From: Flaccisagitta enflata
Lineage: Eukaryota > Chaetognatha > Sagittoidea > Aphragmophora
Assembly: GCA_965153355.1 (NCBI GenBank)
Contig: OZ231127.1
Span: forward strand, 56,668,001 to 56,732,000
Length of the DNA: 64,000 bases
Reading direction: 5' to 3'
The position numbers were made by a program, and so were the translations under genes. Positions 11,436-23,850 of this stretch are shown piece after piece; the first letter of the stretch is position 1, and every line of letters begins with the position of its first letter. The notes beneath the pieces are model-generated. The model was not told the origin of the DNA, searched no databases, and saw nothing but the letters and a program-made list of their open reading frames with translations.

Positions 11436-11644
11436 TTTTTAGTCGCATGTTCGCGACTTTATAACTTGGTATGTCTGTTGGATGGTCGTTCGGTTGGTTG
11501 GTCGGTCGGTAGGTAACACTTAGCTTTGTGGCGTTTAGAAGCGGTTTCTGTTTTACAGCTCCTGCCTTAACGCTTGGTTAGCCTGTTTTATCGCTGCCCC
11601 TGCCCACAGCACGCGGCTTTGGTAGCCGTGTATCCGGCCTTATT
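11436..11644 (-). mobile_element. Family A hairpin-ended repeat
   Basis: Hairpin relic TTTTTAGTCGCATGTTCGCG at 11436, GGTTGGTTGGTCGGTCGGT array, then the GGTAGCCGTGTATCCGGCCT end at about 11640. It begins 41 bp after the preceding DNA element. Confidence 0.7.
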
Positions 11645-12123
11645 TGAGGTATGTAACAAACTAGCTACGGCCTACGGACAGACAAGCCTACCCCATTCCA
11701 AATACAGGAATTCGAAAAAGGAAACACAGATGTCGACCTATGGATGATTTATCAGAACACAAAAACGAAATATTTACATCTTCTCCTCCAAACGTAAACG
11801 GCAAACCAAATTCCCCTCCAGAAAGTTCTCAGAAATTTATAAAAAGGCAAAGGGAGAACCGAATCGCGAGCTATGTATTTTTAGTGGTGGACGCGTTACT
11901 TTTTTTTGGCCAGTTTACGGTTGGTCGGTCGGTCGATCAAGAACTTCTTTTTACGGTGATTTTCGCCCCTGCTCCACGCCCGCGATTATCAGGGTTATTC
12001 TTCTTAGTCACGGACTAGCGACGCTTAAGGAGGCTTTGCCTATCCATCCTACGCTCCATCATTCGCTCCGTCCGTTTGTATTGATGTAAAAGAGTAGAGA
12101 AGTGCGTTACGTAGGGACGGATG
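11645..12123. other. Unassigned stretch with a family A relic
   Basis: A 92-codon plus-strand open frame at 11740-12018 overlaps a decayed family A-like piece (GGTCGGTCGGTCGATC near 11920). No protein family is recognised. Confidence 0.3.
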
Positions 12124-12822
12124 TACAGTCAGACCTGCTAGTAAGGGAATTTCGTCCATAACTGATACAAGTCTTTATTCTCTTCAACCTGCTTGTTTTT
12201 GGGCAGCGGCCCCGAAGGGGATGAAGTCCTGTAGAACACAGGGGGACTTTCGTTCGTTCGTTCGTGCGTGCGTCCCCCCCTCCCTCAGACCCCTCAGGCC
12301 TCAAATCTGGCCTCTCAGGCCTCAAATCTTGCCTCTCAGGCCTCAAATCTGGCCTCTCAGGCCTCAAATCTGGCCTCTCAGGCCTCAAACTAGACCTCTC
12401 AGGCCTACAATCTGGCCTTACAGGCCTCTAATCTAGCCTCTTAGGCCTCAAATATGGCCTCTTAGGCCTCAAATATGGCCTCTTAATCCAGCTCTTTCAA
12501 GCCTCAAGTCAGCCCATTCAAGCCCCCAACTGGCTTTCTGGCCTTACATCAGCCCTCTTAGACCTACATTCAGCCCAAACGGACGGACGAACGAACGGAC
12601 GAACAAAAGTCCCCCTGTGTTCTACAGGACTTCGTCCCCTTCGGGGCCGCTGCCCTGCCTCCCCTCACTCAAATTTACAATCATGCACAGCAGGGCAACG
12701 GGTATCGCTGACCACATATTGCCCTTGGGCGACCTGTTTTCCCTAAAATGGCTATATTCAATCTTAAACAAATGAAATTTGTCCCTTGAAATCCGGTAGA
12801 GCACGATTCTACTGTAAACGAC
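12124..12822. mobile_element. Family D MITE interrupted by a family C element
   Basis: The left terminus TACAGTCAGACCTGCTAG (12124) and right terminus GGTAGAGCACGATTCTACTG (ending about 12820) match the ends of the complete family D copies at 927 and 59608. The right side also has the TTGTCCCTTGAAATC sequence seen in the 927-1107 copy. The family C element at 12201-12741 sits inside, so C inserted after D. Confidence 0.6.
12201..12655. mobile_element. Family C element with internal minisatellite
   Basis: Inverted ends: GGGCAGCGGCCCCGAAGGGG plus GAAGTCCTGTAGAACACAGG on the left, CCTGTGTTCTACAGGACTTC plus CCCCTTCGGGGCCGCTGCCC on the right. Inside are CGTTCGTTCG/GGACGAACGAAC runs and about ten 21-bp units (CTCTCAGGCCTCAAATCTGG, 12288-12560). 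A further module at 12695-12741 (complement of GGTCGCCCAAGGGCAATATG) matches 60530. The minus-strand frame through the array (12107-12388, RPERPDLRPE repeats) is a translation of the minisatellite. Confidence 0.8.
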
Positions 12823-13087
12823 AACGGCAAGGTCAATAAGTTCAGTAAGGCAGAAAGGCTGAAAAAAGCCGAAAAAATGAATGTGGCCAACTGATGTAAG
12901 AACTGACAACTGACAACTGAAAGCTACGATTGCGTTGTCTATTAGTCGAAGTGAGGGAAAAGCGCAACTTTTTTTGGCATTTGTGAGAATCATATCGATC
13001 AACCCTTTTCGTGTGGTGCTTTTTTCTCTTTCTTTATCGATTTTCCGATATTGTTTTGTTGTGGTCCTAATACCACATGAAGGAAAA

Positions 13088-13208
13088 TAAGGCCAAGAAG
13101 ACCAAGTGGGTGCGCCGTGTGGATCGTCAAACGAATGCATTACTGACCGACCAACCGTCAGACAGTCGGTAACAGCTTGTTATAAAGGTGCTTTAGCGCA
13201 CCTGAAAA
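13088..13208 (+). mobile_element. Family B hairpin-ended repeat
   Basis: Runs from AAGGCCAAGAAGACCAAGTG through GTGTGGATCGTCAAACGAAT to the hairpin GGTGCTTTAGCGCACC followed by TGAAAA. This is the same architecture as 37745-37874 and, inverted, 22258 and 35040. Confidence 0.7.
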
Positions 13209-14145
13209 ATTTCCTACTTCCTCAGGAAAACGTTTTCATGGCAACGGTAAATACCAAAAATAAAGAAAACAGAGTATGAGTTGGTCATGAAATGGCTTTA
13301 CCTTTGGACTTGTGCAGTTTGGTAAATTTAGCCTTCACCCGTGATGTAATCGAATACATTTTTGTCTCTTTTTTTTGTTACTTGTGAAGGCGAGATTAAA
13401 AGAAACGAAAACCAACCGGGAATATTTTGATTAAGAAAATGTGCGACTCGTTTAGGAAAAAAAATTTTTCCGTGAAACTTTGTGCGTGATTCTTTTTTAC
13501 GTCTTTTTATATCCCGTTCACGTGACAGAACATTCAATTTCGTCTTTTCTTATTCTTGGTATTTCTTCTTCTTTATCTTTTTTTTTTCTTTATAAAGCTA
13601 TGTAAGGAAGGCAGTTTATCTTTGGATGACGTTGAGGTTGTCCAAAATACCGAGGCGGGTCCGAGGCGGCAGGCGTTCACTTTCCAGGCATATCATAGTT
13701 TATAGTTTATCGTTGGACGGCCCAAGACTCGAGTGTCGGTTGTAAATAATAAGCAGCGTCACTTTTCTGGCCCCGGAATTTCTTGCCTGCTCAGAAAAAT
13801 GCGGACTGTATATGAGGATGGGTGATTTGGTAAGCGAGTATATAGAGTAAGCGAGTCTATAGATAGAAAGGAGAGAAGGGCCAAGAAGGAGTGAGGGATG
13901 GGGTGAATATCACTGGATGGATGGAGAAAATGAAAGGCCGGAAGAATGGGAGGTTGGAATGATGGAAGAAGGGAAGGAGAAAAGGATTGAGGAATGGAGG
14001 GATGAAGGGACGGGAGGATAGATGGATGCTGAGATTCAACGATGGGAGGCTGAATGGGTTTGAAAGATGATAGGGGAAAAAACAATGAAATGGTAAAAAA
14101 AGGAAATTATGCATGGATTCACGAAAAAAAAATCGCTCTGGGGAT
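13209..14145. other. Unassigned stretch
   Basis: 13210-13760 is mixed sequence without recognisable genes. 13860-14060 is a degenerate GGATGGA/GGAAGG purine-rich tract whose minus-strand translations (HPSILPSLHPSIPQS) are low complexity. Confidence 0.4.
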
Positions 14146-14484
14146 TAGGGTGACTGAAAATATGGTCATATTTGAATCTGGTCTCCCTCGCGGGAGAAAT
14201 GATACCATTTCCATCACAGATGATAACCCTAAAATCTGGTGGCAATCAAATGAAGTTTACTCATGGCCGCAACCCCCCCTCATTTCCCATAGAAAATATA
14301 CAGGACGGATTTTGGCCTCTGCAGCTTCCTATCTCTTTTAATGGGAATAGGGTGGGGTTGCGGCCATGAGTAAACTTTGTCTGATCATCTCCAGATTTTA
14401 GAGTTACCATCTATGATGGAAATGGTCACATTTCTCCCGCAAGGAAGACGAGATTCGGATTTGACCATATTTTAAGTCACCCTA
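14146..14484. mobile_element. hAT-like palindromic MITE
   Basis: Ends TAGGGTGACTGAAAATATGG (14146) and CCATATTTTAAGTCACCCTA (ending 14484) are inverted copies, and the arms match over about 140 bp around a loop of about 50 bp. The flanks CTGGGGAT (14138-14145) and CTAGGGTT (14485-14492) agree at 6 of 8 bases, a decayed 8-bp duplication. A TAGGG-start TIR with an 8-bp TSD is typical of hAT elements. No ORF. Confidence 0.7.
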
Positions 14485-14492
14485 CTAGGGTT

Positions 14493-15877
14493 ATATGAAT
14501 GAACAGTGAGAATGATGGGAGATCGGGAGAATGATGACAAGAATGGAGGGATGGGAGGATGGGCAAAAAATGGTGCAATGGATAAATGGATGATTTGGGT
14601 TCTTCACATAGCAAAAGTTCGAAGTATCCCTTCACCCTATTTAGGTAATGTGGAGGAGCAAAAATCATGAAGATGACTATTTTCATTTTTTCAAAATTCA
14701 TTTATCTTCTGTTTTTATATTGGCCCTAATGTTCCCACAGATTTCCCAGAATTCAGTAAAATCCTATGTAGTTTTGTTAAAAAAAGGACAAGCATTCATT
14801 TTAGAAAATCATGATTCTTTTAAGAATAAACTGAATTATCAGAACTTAAGCTATGTAAGATCTATCGAAAAGGCAGATTAACAATTCAATGAAGAGTAAA
14901 AATTTGTCAAAGCTAATTCAAAGCATATCAGCATATTGTTTTATGCCACTGCTTTATGCAAATATGGTCTTCAAAAACAATTTTCTAAAAAACGGAAGAA
15001 GAACCATTTTTGATAAAAGAAAAATGGTAAGGGTTCTAAAATTAGCCACTCCGCAATTGGTAAAGAGGGTGAAAAGAAGTAACCAACTTTTGCTAAGTGG
15101 AGCACCCAAATGGATGATGAATTAGAAAGATGTGAATGGTTGAGAAAAAGACAAATGGAGTAAGGAGAAAAAAAAGGAAAAATGGCAAGTGTAAAGAAGT
15201 TGGAAAAATGATAGCAGACGGCGACGAAAATGGAAGCTCCAAATTTTGACAGGAAATGAACGCAGCAACCAGTTAAGAATTCAAGTACTTTTTCTTTTAT
15301 TCGTAAAAACATTCCACAATGACATCAAAAGTCAAGAATGCTCAATCTGGCGTAGTCTGTCGGGAGCGGCAGGCAAAGATATTTCCCGAACGGATCTTGG
15401 GCCTTTCAGTTAATACAAATCAGCCTCAAACGGGTTGAGAAGCTGATAGGCACAATTATCAACTTTTTACGTTTAGCTTATACAGAAAACATTGAAGAGG
15501 CTTTAACAGGTATAAATACGGAGAAAAGAAAAATCCACCATTGATTTAACGAGCGATAGAAAAACAACACCAACAACAAATATTCAAAATGTGCCAACTT
15601 TTTTGACGGGAAGAAAATTTGAAATTTCAAATACTGACAGAATAAAAAGAAATGGAAGGCGTTAAAAAAAAAAAAGAATGAAACCAAAATAAAAACCATG
15701 AATTCGCTGCATCACAGACGATATTTCTTCCAGTTTGTTGTTGTTTTGAAAGCCATTTGCAAAAGTTTAATTCTGAATTTTCACTCCTTGTTATTTTTTT
15801 TCCTCTGTTTTCTGCTCCTTTTTCAACCATTGTAAAACTGAGCAATTATGGCTCGTTGAAGCGTCGGAAATGGTTTT

Positions 15878-15880
<3 letters not shown>
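14493..15880. other. AT-rich stretch, nothing recognised
   Basis: Several frames of 60-110 codons (for example 14648-14881 and 14971-15312) lack family motifs and are AT-driven. I do not call a gene. Confidence 0.4.

Positions 15881-15971
<91 letters not shown>
15881..15971. repeat. (CT)n microsatellite, about 90 bp
   Basis: Pure TC run with one TTTC interruption near its end. Confidence 0.95.
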
Positions 15972-15972
<1 letters not shown>

Positions 15973-16117
15973 CGCTTCATTTCATTCCATCTCTCTTCCT
16001 CTCATTTTATCCTTTCTCTTTCTCACGCGCGTGCAAATTCTATGTCGAGAGCTAAACCTAAACGCGAAAGCATAAAAAGAGGCAATAAAAATGCCAAATG
16101 GTTGCCCGACGTTCGCC

Positions 16118-16196
16118 GGAAACGAACGGACGGACGAACGAACGAACGGACGAACGAACGAACGGACGGACGAACGGACGAACGAACGAAAGAACA
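16118..16196. repeat. GAAC/GGAC tetranucleotide array
   Basis: Alternating GGACGAACGAAC units of the kind found inside families A, B and C, but here without their hairpin ends. Confidence 0.8.
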
Positions 16197-16265
16197 AAAA
16201 GAGTTTTAAAGCGAAAAAGTCTGAAATCGGCGACCACATTTCACTCCCGCGCGCGCACTCTTTTC

Positions 16266-16269
<4 letters not shown>

Positions 16270-16312
<43 letters not shown>
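16270..16312. repeat. (CT)n microsatellite
   Basis: Perfect run of about 42 bp. Confidence 0.95.
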
Positions 16313-16314
<2 letters not shown>

Positions 16315-16605
16315 AATAATAACAGAATGTTGCCGAATTTTCGAAGGCCCATGCCTTCTTTTTCATAGGCGTGAAAACCTGTAACGTCGATATACAAATT
16401 TTCATTACAAAAACATTCTAAATCATTTTTCATCTCATTTCTCGACTTTTTCTTCTTTTTCCTTTATTCTTCACCTTTTATTTGTCTCTTTCTCAGTATT
16501 TCGGTTGAAACCAGGTGCAGCCCAAAACTAGACTGCATTTTTTCCTAGCATTCCCCTGGGTGCATAGTTACTTTTTTTCTAAAAAAAACCCAGGTTCATG
16601 TTTCT
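16313..16605. other. Spacer, nothing recognised
   Basis: T-rich sequence downstream of the Penelope-like remnant. It might include that element's 3' untranslated end, but I cannot mark a boundary. Confidence 0.3.
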
Positions 16606-17202
16606 TCATTTTCGTTTATTTTCTTCGTTGTATGTCCCGAGGCAGTTGATCCAAAATCTTTCCCTGGTGACCCGATACATGTCGTCTTTCCCCTTCACCT
16701 CCTCTATGACCACCACTCCCATGTCTTCACTCGTGTGTCCTTCTTGCTTGAAATAGTAGGCTGGTTTTGTGCTGTCCTCCCCTCTCAAATCCGCTCTGTG
16801 CCCGATGAACCTGTCCATAACACGATTTTGTGTCTTACCGACATAAATGATTTTTTTCACATCTCTGGCACCACATTCCATAAATTGCTCCCACTGTTCT
16901 GCAGTCCATCTTTCCCTTGATTTTCTTTCTTTCCCCTCTTTTATCAGTTACTTCGTCCGTCTCAACCATAAATTCGCACAACTTGCAACCTTTCCCACAT
17001 GGCCCTGACCCTCCCTCTTTGGGCTTCTTCTTCGCATTCACCACTAGGTCTGATAGGTTCTTGCCTCTTCTTAGGCTAAGTCTGGGCGTTTCCTTGATGT
17101 ATTTGTCCAATCCCTCTTCCTTCAAAAAGTGTCCATGCCTCTTCAAAATCTTGTTGATATTTGGTAGATATGCGCTGTGCGTTGTTACAAAATTTATTCG
17201 TT

Positions 17203-17206
<4 letters not shown>
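16606..17206 (-). pseudogene. Penelope-like element: C-terminal linker and GIY-YIG endonuclease remnant
   Basis: Read on the minus strand from about 17206, the frame runs through FVTTHSAYLPN and PRLSLRRGKNLSDLVVNAKK, then a Cys cluster (CGKGCKLCEF), then DCRTVGAIYGMWCQRC. This is the order found after the reverse transcriptase in Penelope-like elements, leading into a GIY-YIG nuclease. The nuclease continues in another frame as IIYVGKTQNRVMDRFIGHR and ends near ERFWINCLGTY. AIY and YVG correspond to the GIY and YIG motifs, and RFIGHR holds the usual conserved Arg. The two frames are separated by a one-base shift in a run of seven A (about 16864-16870). No reverse-transcriptase core is present: homology stops at the (CT)n array at 17205. 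It is a broken 3' fragment. Confidence 0.78.
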
Positions 17207-17254
<48 letters not shown>

Positions 17255-17285
17255 TGTCTCTTGTCTCTTGTCTCTTGTCTCTTGT
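17205..17285. repeat. (CT)n array passing into TCTTGTC repeats
   Basis: About 43 bp of pure CT, then five TCTCTTG-type 7-bp repeats (17249-17285). It abuts the truncated 5' side of the Penelope-like remnant. Confidence 0.9.
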
Positions 17286-18512
17286 CATGGAGATAAATGT
17301 CAGCCACTAACGGGGGGAAGGACCGACAACCGACGAAAAGTCGAGGCTAAAATTACCGTCAATGGTGTTTTACATTTAACCTGACGTGCTTATCTGATTG
17401 ACACTTGCGGGCTAAAAAATGGGCAAAGGCGCTGCGTGTGTGGTTAAATCCCTATCCTCGCCTTCCCTCATTAGATACTTATTCTCCTTCTGCCTTTCGA
17501 AACCCAGCTACCCTTTAGGTAGCCGTCTCAATGGGGATCATAGTCTTTAGTGTGATATTATGTTCATACAATGTACCTTTTGTGTTATTCTTTCGTAACT
17601 TATCAAGTAATCTTTGTCAGTTCGTCGGCCCAGCAAACAATCCTTCATAACCGTATTTTTGGCATTTCCCAGCAGGCACTTTTTAATAACCGCACTTCTG
17701 GTATTTCTGCCCCTGCTAACCCATACGTATGTTTCTAACCTGGTTTTTCTCATCCAGTTTTACTCTGAGTTCAAGAGTTTTGAATTTAAAAGATCTTCTC
17801 AAACGGCTGGCCGTCGTCCTTATCACATGGAGTCTAAAGCAGCAAAGACATGTCTTTGCTCATTGTTCATCAGTTCATCTTATCCATGAGTGACAATAAC
17901 AGTCGGCTCCAAAACCATGTAGAACATTTATAAAACATAGGTTCATAGAAAGCCATTTTCCATGGTTCAAAACGGTAATTAGGTCGTCAGATCTAAACAC
18001 GGCCTTCAAACCATTTGAAAGCATCGCTATCGCAAGCTTACACCGTTCTATCCAATTCATGTTTTACTCCCAAATTGCCATTGTTGTCACGAGCTTGTAA
18101 TTTAGAAGAAACACTGAACATAACAGCTGTGTGCGTTTTAGGAACAACACCATCCTCAGACCATCATAAGCTGTCAAAAGTGTCATCATAAGGCGACGTT
18201 TTTGTCAGAACAATTATTAATACCAACGCCTTCTGGGGACAACACCGTCGTCGGACAAACTGGCACAAGTGCCACCAGTGCGATCATGAGCAGACGATTT
18301 CATTGAATCGGTTATTGCCATCAGCACCTCCTGGGCTCAGACAAGGCCGTCAAACTCTTGACGGCGCCAAGATTTCTCGCCAAGACGGCAACAAGAGAAC
18401 CCAGATGCAACGTCTGTCGTGGAATAAAGCAAACGTCACAATGTCCGAGCCAAATCATGTGATGAAGGCAAATCAAGTGGGAAACTAAGAAGGAATGGAA
18501 GAGAGGAAAAAC
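17286..18512. other. Unassigned stretch
   Basis: Mixed-composition sequence. A 91-codon plus-strand frame at 17614-17889 and shorter ones show no recognisable domain, and no repeat family from elsewhere in the window is visible. Confidence 0.35.
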
Positions 18513-18541
18513 AAAGAGAGAGAGAGAGGGAGAGAGAGAGG

Positions 18542-18623
<82 letters not shown>
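18513..18623. repeat. (GA)n microsatellite
   Basis: About 110 bp with a few GGGA interruptions at its left side. Confidence 0.95.
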
Positions 18624-18629
<6 letters not shown>

Positions 18630-19016
18630 TGAAATTTGGTTCAGACACACGGATGAGAAGAGAAAATAGATAAACAGACTTGTAGAATTAGGTCAGTTAG
18701 AGAGACAGATGCATGTAAATTAGAAAACCGAGGAGACAAAAAACAGGCGCAGCGAAGTTAAAGGCAGAAAATAAAGTTTGAAAAGGACACTGTTACTGTC
18801 TTCACAATCTCATGTCACTGACATCCCTTTGACTTTGAACGGACTAACCAAGGAAAAAAAAGAAGACTATACAGTAACTCAGACAGACGGCTAAAAGGTG
18901 AGGATCGAGCAAACATAGGGGCGCAATGAAATCAATCATAGATGTGCCAGGAGCAGATTGCAGAGATGTAAATGTCATTCTACGTGTACACACTATACGC
19001 AGCACCTCTTCCATGA

Positions 19017-19172
<156 letters not shown>

Positions 19173-19352
19173 GATAGACTGAATGGCGACAGAAGGGCTC
19201 TACAAAAGAGTATTCGCAATTGCATGATGAAATCCGACCAGGTCCGGGACCGGGCTTAGGCGAGTGGGACAAAGGAAAACAGGGCACACGCAAAAGAAAA
19301 CCAATCCTGGTTTCTGGTCGAGCATTGTTGGTTCCACAATTGGTTTGTCTCC

Positions 19353-19573
<221 letters not shown>

Positions 19574-19897
19574 TTTCTTCTTACCACGGGTTTCCCTGCT
19601 GCGGTTGTTTTTGTTGTCCTCTTGACAGCGCTGGAACGAAACCAATTAGGGTGGAGTACTACCACCTAGAAGGAGAGGCCGAAGCACACACACAAGTCCG
19701 CGATAGGAGAACCGACGCAGCCGTCTCTGGTTTTCCTTGGAGCTCGCTTGGACTGGTTTCGTGCGGCACCTAATTGTGACGTTGTTATTTTTTCTCTTGT
19801 CAAACAAAAATGAAAAGAAGAGATTTAACTGTATGAGGAGGATTAAGGAATCGGGAAGGGGAGGGGAGAGGAGAAAGAAAAAGCAACGAGAAAAGAA
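19574..19897. other. Spacer, nothing recognised
   Basis: Mixed sequence between the TTG array and a family A copy. Confidence 0.35.
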
Positions 19898-20137
19898 ACA
19901 AGGCCGGGCATGGCCGGGGCGGCAATGCGGGTAGGTAGGGGCAGAAATGTGGGTGGGCAGGGGCAGAAATGTGGGCGAGTATTGGTGATGGTGGGCATTG
20001 GGCAAGGGCCGTAGTGTACAGAAATCATCATTTCAGCCGATTTCACGTCATCCAAAATTCCCCGCTTCAGACCTCCATACCTACATACCCACCCACGTAC
20101 ACACAAAACTATAGAGTCGCTAAGCGACCGACTAAAA
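19898..20137 (+). mobile_element. Family A variant with a short hairpin
   Basis: Starts ACAAGGCCGGGCATGGCCGG and ends with the stem-loop GTCGCTAAGCGAC followed by CGACTAAAA. The interior has repeated GGTGGGCAGGGGCAGAAATG-like units (19930-19975). It shows that the hairpin sequence can differ while the layout stays the same. Confidence 0.65.
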
Positions 20138-20824
20138 CATGTTAACAGGCGAGTAATCAACGAGGGCAGGCTGAGGAGTTACATGAAATCCGGATTGACA
20201 GAATGGAAATTGAATGAAGAACCGAGGCTTATGGCAAATGATACCACTGGGCATTTGCGGTTGAAGATCTCATTGGTTACTCGATACGATAGAATGATGT
20301 GCGCCCACGATATTTTAAGACAAATACAAAGGAAAAACTTTGTTTTAAAACCATTTTCTAGTTGTTGTTTTTTTTTTTTTTTTTTTTTGTTTTTCTTTTT
20401 TTTTTTTTTTTTGTTTTTTTTTGTTTTTTTTTTCTTTTTTTTTCTCTGCACGAATAATCGACGCGTTGTAGTTGCAATGATTGTGATTTTAGCATGTGTT
20501 AACTGGTAATTCGATAAGGTGGTGTGTTTGGTAGCTGTAAAGCGAGTCGACAGTGAGATGAGTCTGGATTCCATGCAAATAGAAAATAGAAGGAGAAAGG
20601 CTGCCTTCGACATTTCAAAGGAGGTTTGCAAATATCATTCTGTATCTGCCATTTTTCTTTATAATTCTTTTTTTTCCCTTTTTGTCTGGCGTTGGAAGAC
20701 TGGAATAGGAACTGGACTGGAGCTGGATGCAGGATGCGCCTAAAACCCTTTGAATGTCATTCATAAATCCAGAATTTTTTGATCAATGATAACCATGTAT
20801 ATAGTATTATACAACAATGAACAA
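20138..20824. other. Spacer with a T-rich tract at 20367-20445
   Basis: T8-T20 runs broken by single G or C residues, with nothing coding recognised on either side. Confidence 0.5.
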
Positions 20825-20901
20825 AGCCTCTCTTTGTCTCTCTTTCTCTGTCTTTCTCTCTGTCTCTCTCTGTCTCTCTCTGTCTCTCTGTCTCTCTCTC
20901 T

Positions 20902-20952
<51 letters not shown>

Positions 20953-20953
20953 A
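20825..20953. repeat. Imperfect (CT)n array
   Basis: CTCTGTCT and CTTTCTCT variants pass into a pure CT run. Confidence 0.9.
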
Positions 20954-21055
20954 AGTACGGGAAATGCTGGTAGTGAGCAGAAATAGCTCCAAACTCCCTG
21001 AGGTAAGTTTTAGAAGTTAAGAGACGAAATCAATTTTGCCATCTGAAATCAAATT

Positions 21056-21056
<1 letters not shown>

Positions 21057-21086
<30 letters not shown>

Positions 21087-21151
21087 AAGAAGAAGAAGAA
21101 GAAGAAGAAGAAGAAGAAGAAGAAGAAGAAGAAGAAGAAGAAGAAAAAGAA
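21057..21151. repeat. (AAG)n trinucleotide array
   Basis: About 95 bp of GAA repeats. Poly-Lys and poly-Ser frames across it are artefacts. Confidence 0.95.
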
Positions 21152-22257
21152 GGGAAGGAAACAAAAAGAGAAGAAGGCGCAGATGAAAAAAAAGCACCTA
21201 ATGGATTCTCCCGCTTTTTCCAAAGGCAATACCCAGCCTGAAAATGGAAGTGCATTTATAGTGATGGCAACTTTCAATTTCAAAGCGAAAAACGACGGTG
21301 GATTTCTTTGTCGAGGGAAAAAAAGGTAAATAGTTAAAAAATGGTGAGTTAGACAAAATCTGAATAGAATTGAATGTGGTCAACGCTGTTTAATGGAAGA
21401 GGGGAGGACGCAAACAATCGATTTTAGAAATGCTAATCGGACCTATGATCAGGCCACGCGCATTTTGTAATCACAGATCAACTCATTATCTAGAACCTCA
21501 ACAATTACACCCCTACCTTTCCCATACTTATGTATAGGTCGTCTTCCTTCTCCCTATTTATCACAATGTAAACCATGGTGGTTGTGGCGCGACAGTAAAT
21601 GATATGGTCCGACCCCTTTTTCCTTTTACATGATAAGATAAGATTATGTGATTGTGCACACTTTAGTCATACGTCCAATTGTCATCTCCAAAAATGATTG
21701 ATATCAACCCCCCACTGTTAACTTCATACACAACGCCCTATTTTCGTCCTACAACAAATCAGTCATACTCGAGAAGCTGACGTGAGGATGACGTGCCATT
21801 TATATCCTCACTCTATCTCATGTTTCGTTACGTTCACGTCCATTCGGTTATTTATGTTATCTTTTATGTTATCTTTTATGTTACCTTTTATGATGTTGTA
21901 TACGCCGAGAGACATTGCTTTCTTAAAATGCTTTGACATTGATCAATGGTGCCTTGATAGTGATATAGTGATATAGTGATATAGTGATACCTCACAGTGA
22001 TATAGAGTTGGATATCAATGGGTATATCGTTTCTTAATGGGTTAGCAACATTTATCAAGATTCCAAATTTCAAAGATGTTATCTTGGATAATAATCAATT
22101 TCTTACGTGAAAATGTTTTATATAACAACAAGAATGAAAAGCGATTCTGTCTCCTTTTGAATTAAGGTAATTTTTCAAATGGTTTCGATCAATGGGAATT
22201 GCAGCCTTTCAAAAATATCGCCGTTTAAAATCCAATTGACTACCATTTGTTTCTTTC
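21152..22257. other. Unassigned stretch with short local repeats
   Basis: Includes three or four TTATCTTTTATG units (21855-21895) and a TAGTGATA run (21957-21990). No gene or dispersed family is recognised. Confidence 0.4.
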
Positions 22258-22391
22258 TTTTTAGGTGCGACAAAGCACCTCTATAACTGGCTGTGTCCGT
22301 CAGTTGGTCTGTTGGTCTGTTGGTTGGTTGGGTAACGCATTCGTTCGACGATCCACACGTCGCACCTTATTGGCCTAGTTGGCCTTGTTTC
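22258..22391 (-). mobile_element. Family B hairpin-ended repeat
   Basis: Inverted hairpin end TTTTAGGTGCGACAAAGCAC, GTTGGTCTGTTGG array, CGATCCACACGTCGCACC, and the TTGGCCTTGTTT end. It is closely similar to 35040-35160. Confidence 0.75.
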
Positions 22392-22630
22392 TTCCTTGCG
22401 TGATGCAAGAAAATGGGGCCTCGCGCCTCGCGTTGTCGGTTCGTCTATCCGCATCATGCAAATCAGCTTTTAGCCGGGTGGAAAGCGACTCCGTACTTAC
22501 TTTGTCAGTTCTTCTGTCCTGGAGTCTAATTCTCCATTCGTCAAATTACTCAATCACTTTTCCCAGTATCTATCAGTAAAGAGTAAATCATGTAAATGAT
22601 TTTTCTGATTTTTTTTCTTCTGTTTTCTTT
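22392..22630. other. Spacer between family B and family A copies
   Basis: No gene recognised. Confidence 0.3.
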
Positions 22631-22830
22631 TTCACGGACTAGCGACTCTATAAGAGGCCTTGTCCGTCCGTTGGTCCATCAGTCCATTGCTCCGTCGCGT
22701 TTAAGATGCTGCGGTTTAATGTGTGTGCTTTTGAGTGTGTTTCTGTGTGTGTTTGTGTGTGTGTGTGGTGGGGGCGGTTGTACACCCCCACCCAACCGTC
22801 CGCGCCTATATTGTTAACCCGCGTTACTTT
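22631..22830 (-). mobile_element. Family A-like repeat, diverged
   Basis: CACGGACTAGCGACTCTATA start, GTCCGTCCGTTGGTCC array, a TGTGTGTTTGTGTGTG stretch and CCAACCGTCCGCGCC toward the far end. The ACAAGGCC terminus is not clear. Confidence 0.45.
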
Positions 22831-22836
22831 TTGTGA

Positions 22837-22949
22837 ATGATGCATCCGGGTGTAAAAACTCAGAATATTGCTCTTTGAAATTCTTTGGTACACAGTACCA
22901 AAGAATTTCAAAGAGCAATATTCTGAGTTTTTACACCCGGATGCATCAT
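22837..22949. repeat. Perfect inverted repeat, 55-bp arms, 3-bp loop
   Basis: Left arm 22837-22891 begins ATGATGCATCCGGGTG, the loop is ACA (22892-22894), and the right arm 22895-22949 is its exact reverse complement. No terminal features of a transposon and no related copy elsewhere in the window. Confidence 0.95.
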
Positions 22950-23548
<599 letters not shown>

Positions 23549-23661
23549 AAGGACGTGGTAGCGCGGGAAACCAGAAATCGTCTCACGAGAAGAAATGAAA
23601 GCATTAGAAAATAGACGGAAAAGGAGTGGAGGAAGAAGAGCGAAAACACATGAAATTGAAA

Positions 23662-23850
<189 letters not shown>

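Noticed and set aside
12107-12388. Minus-strand RPERPDLRPE repeat protein
   Set aside because: Direct translation of the family C 21-bp minisatellite. Other C copies are not open in the same way.
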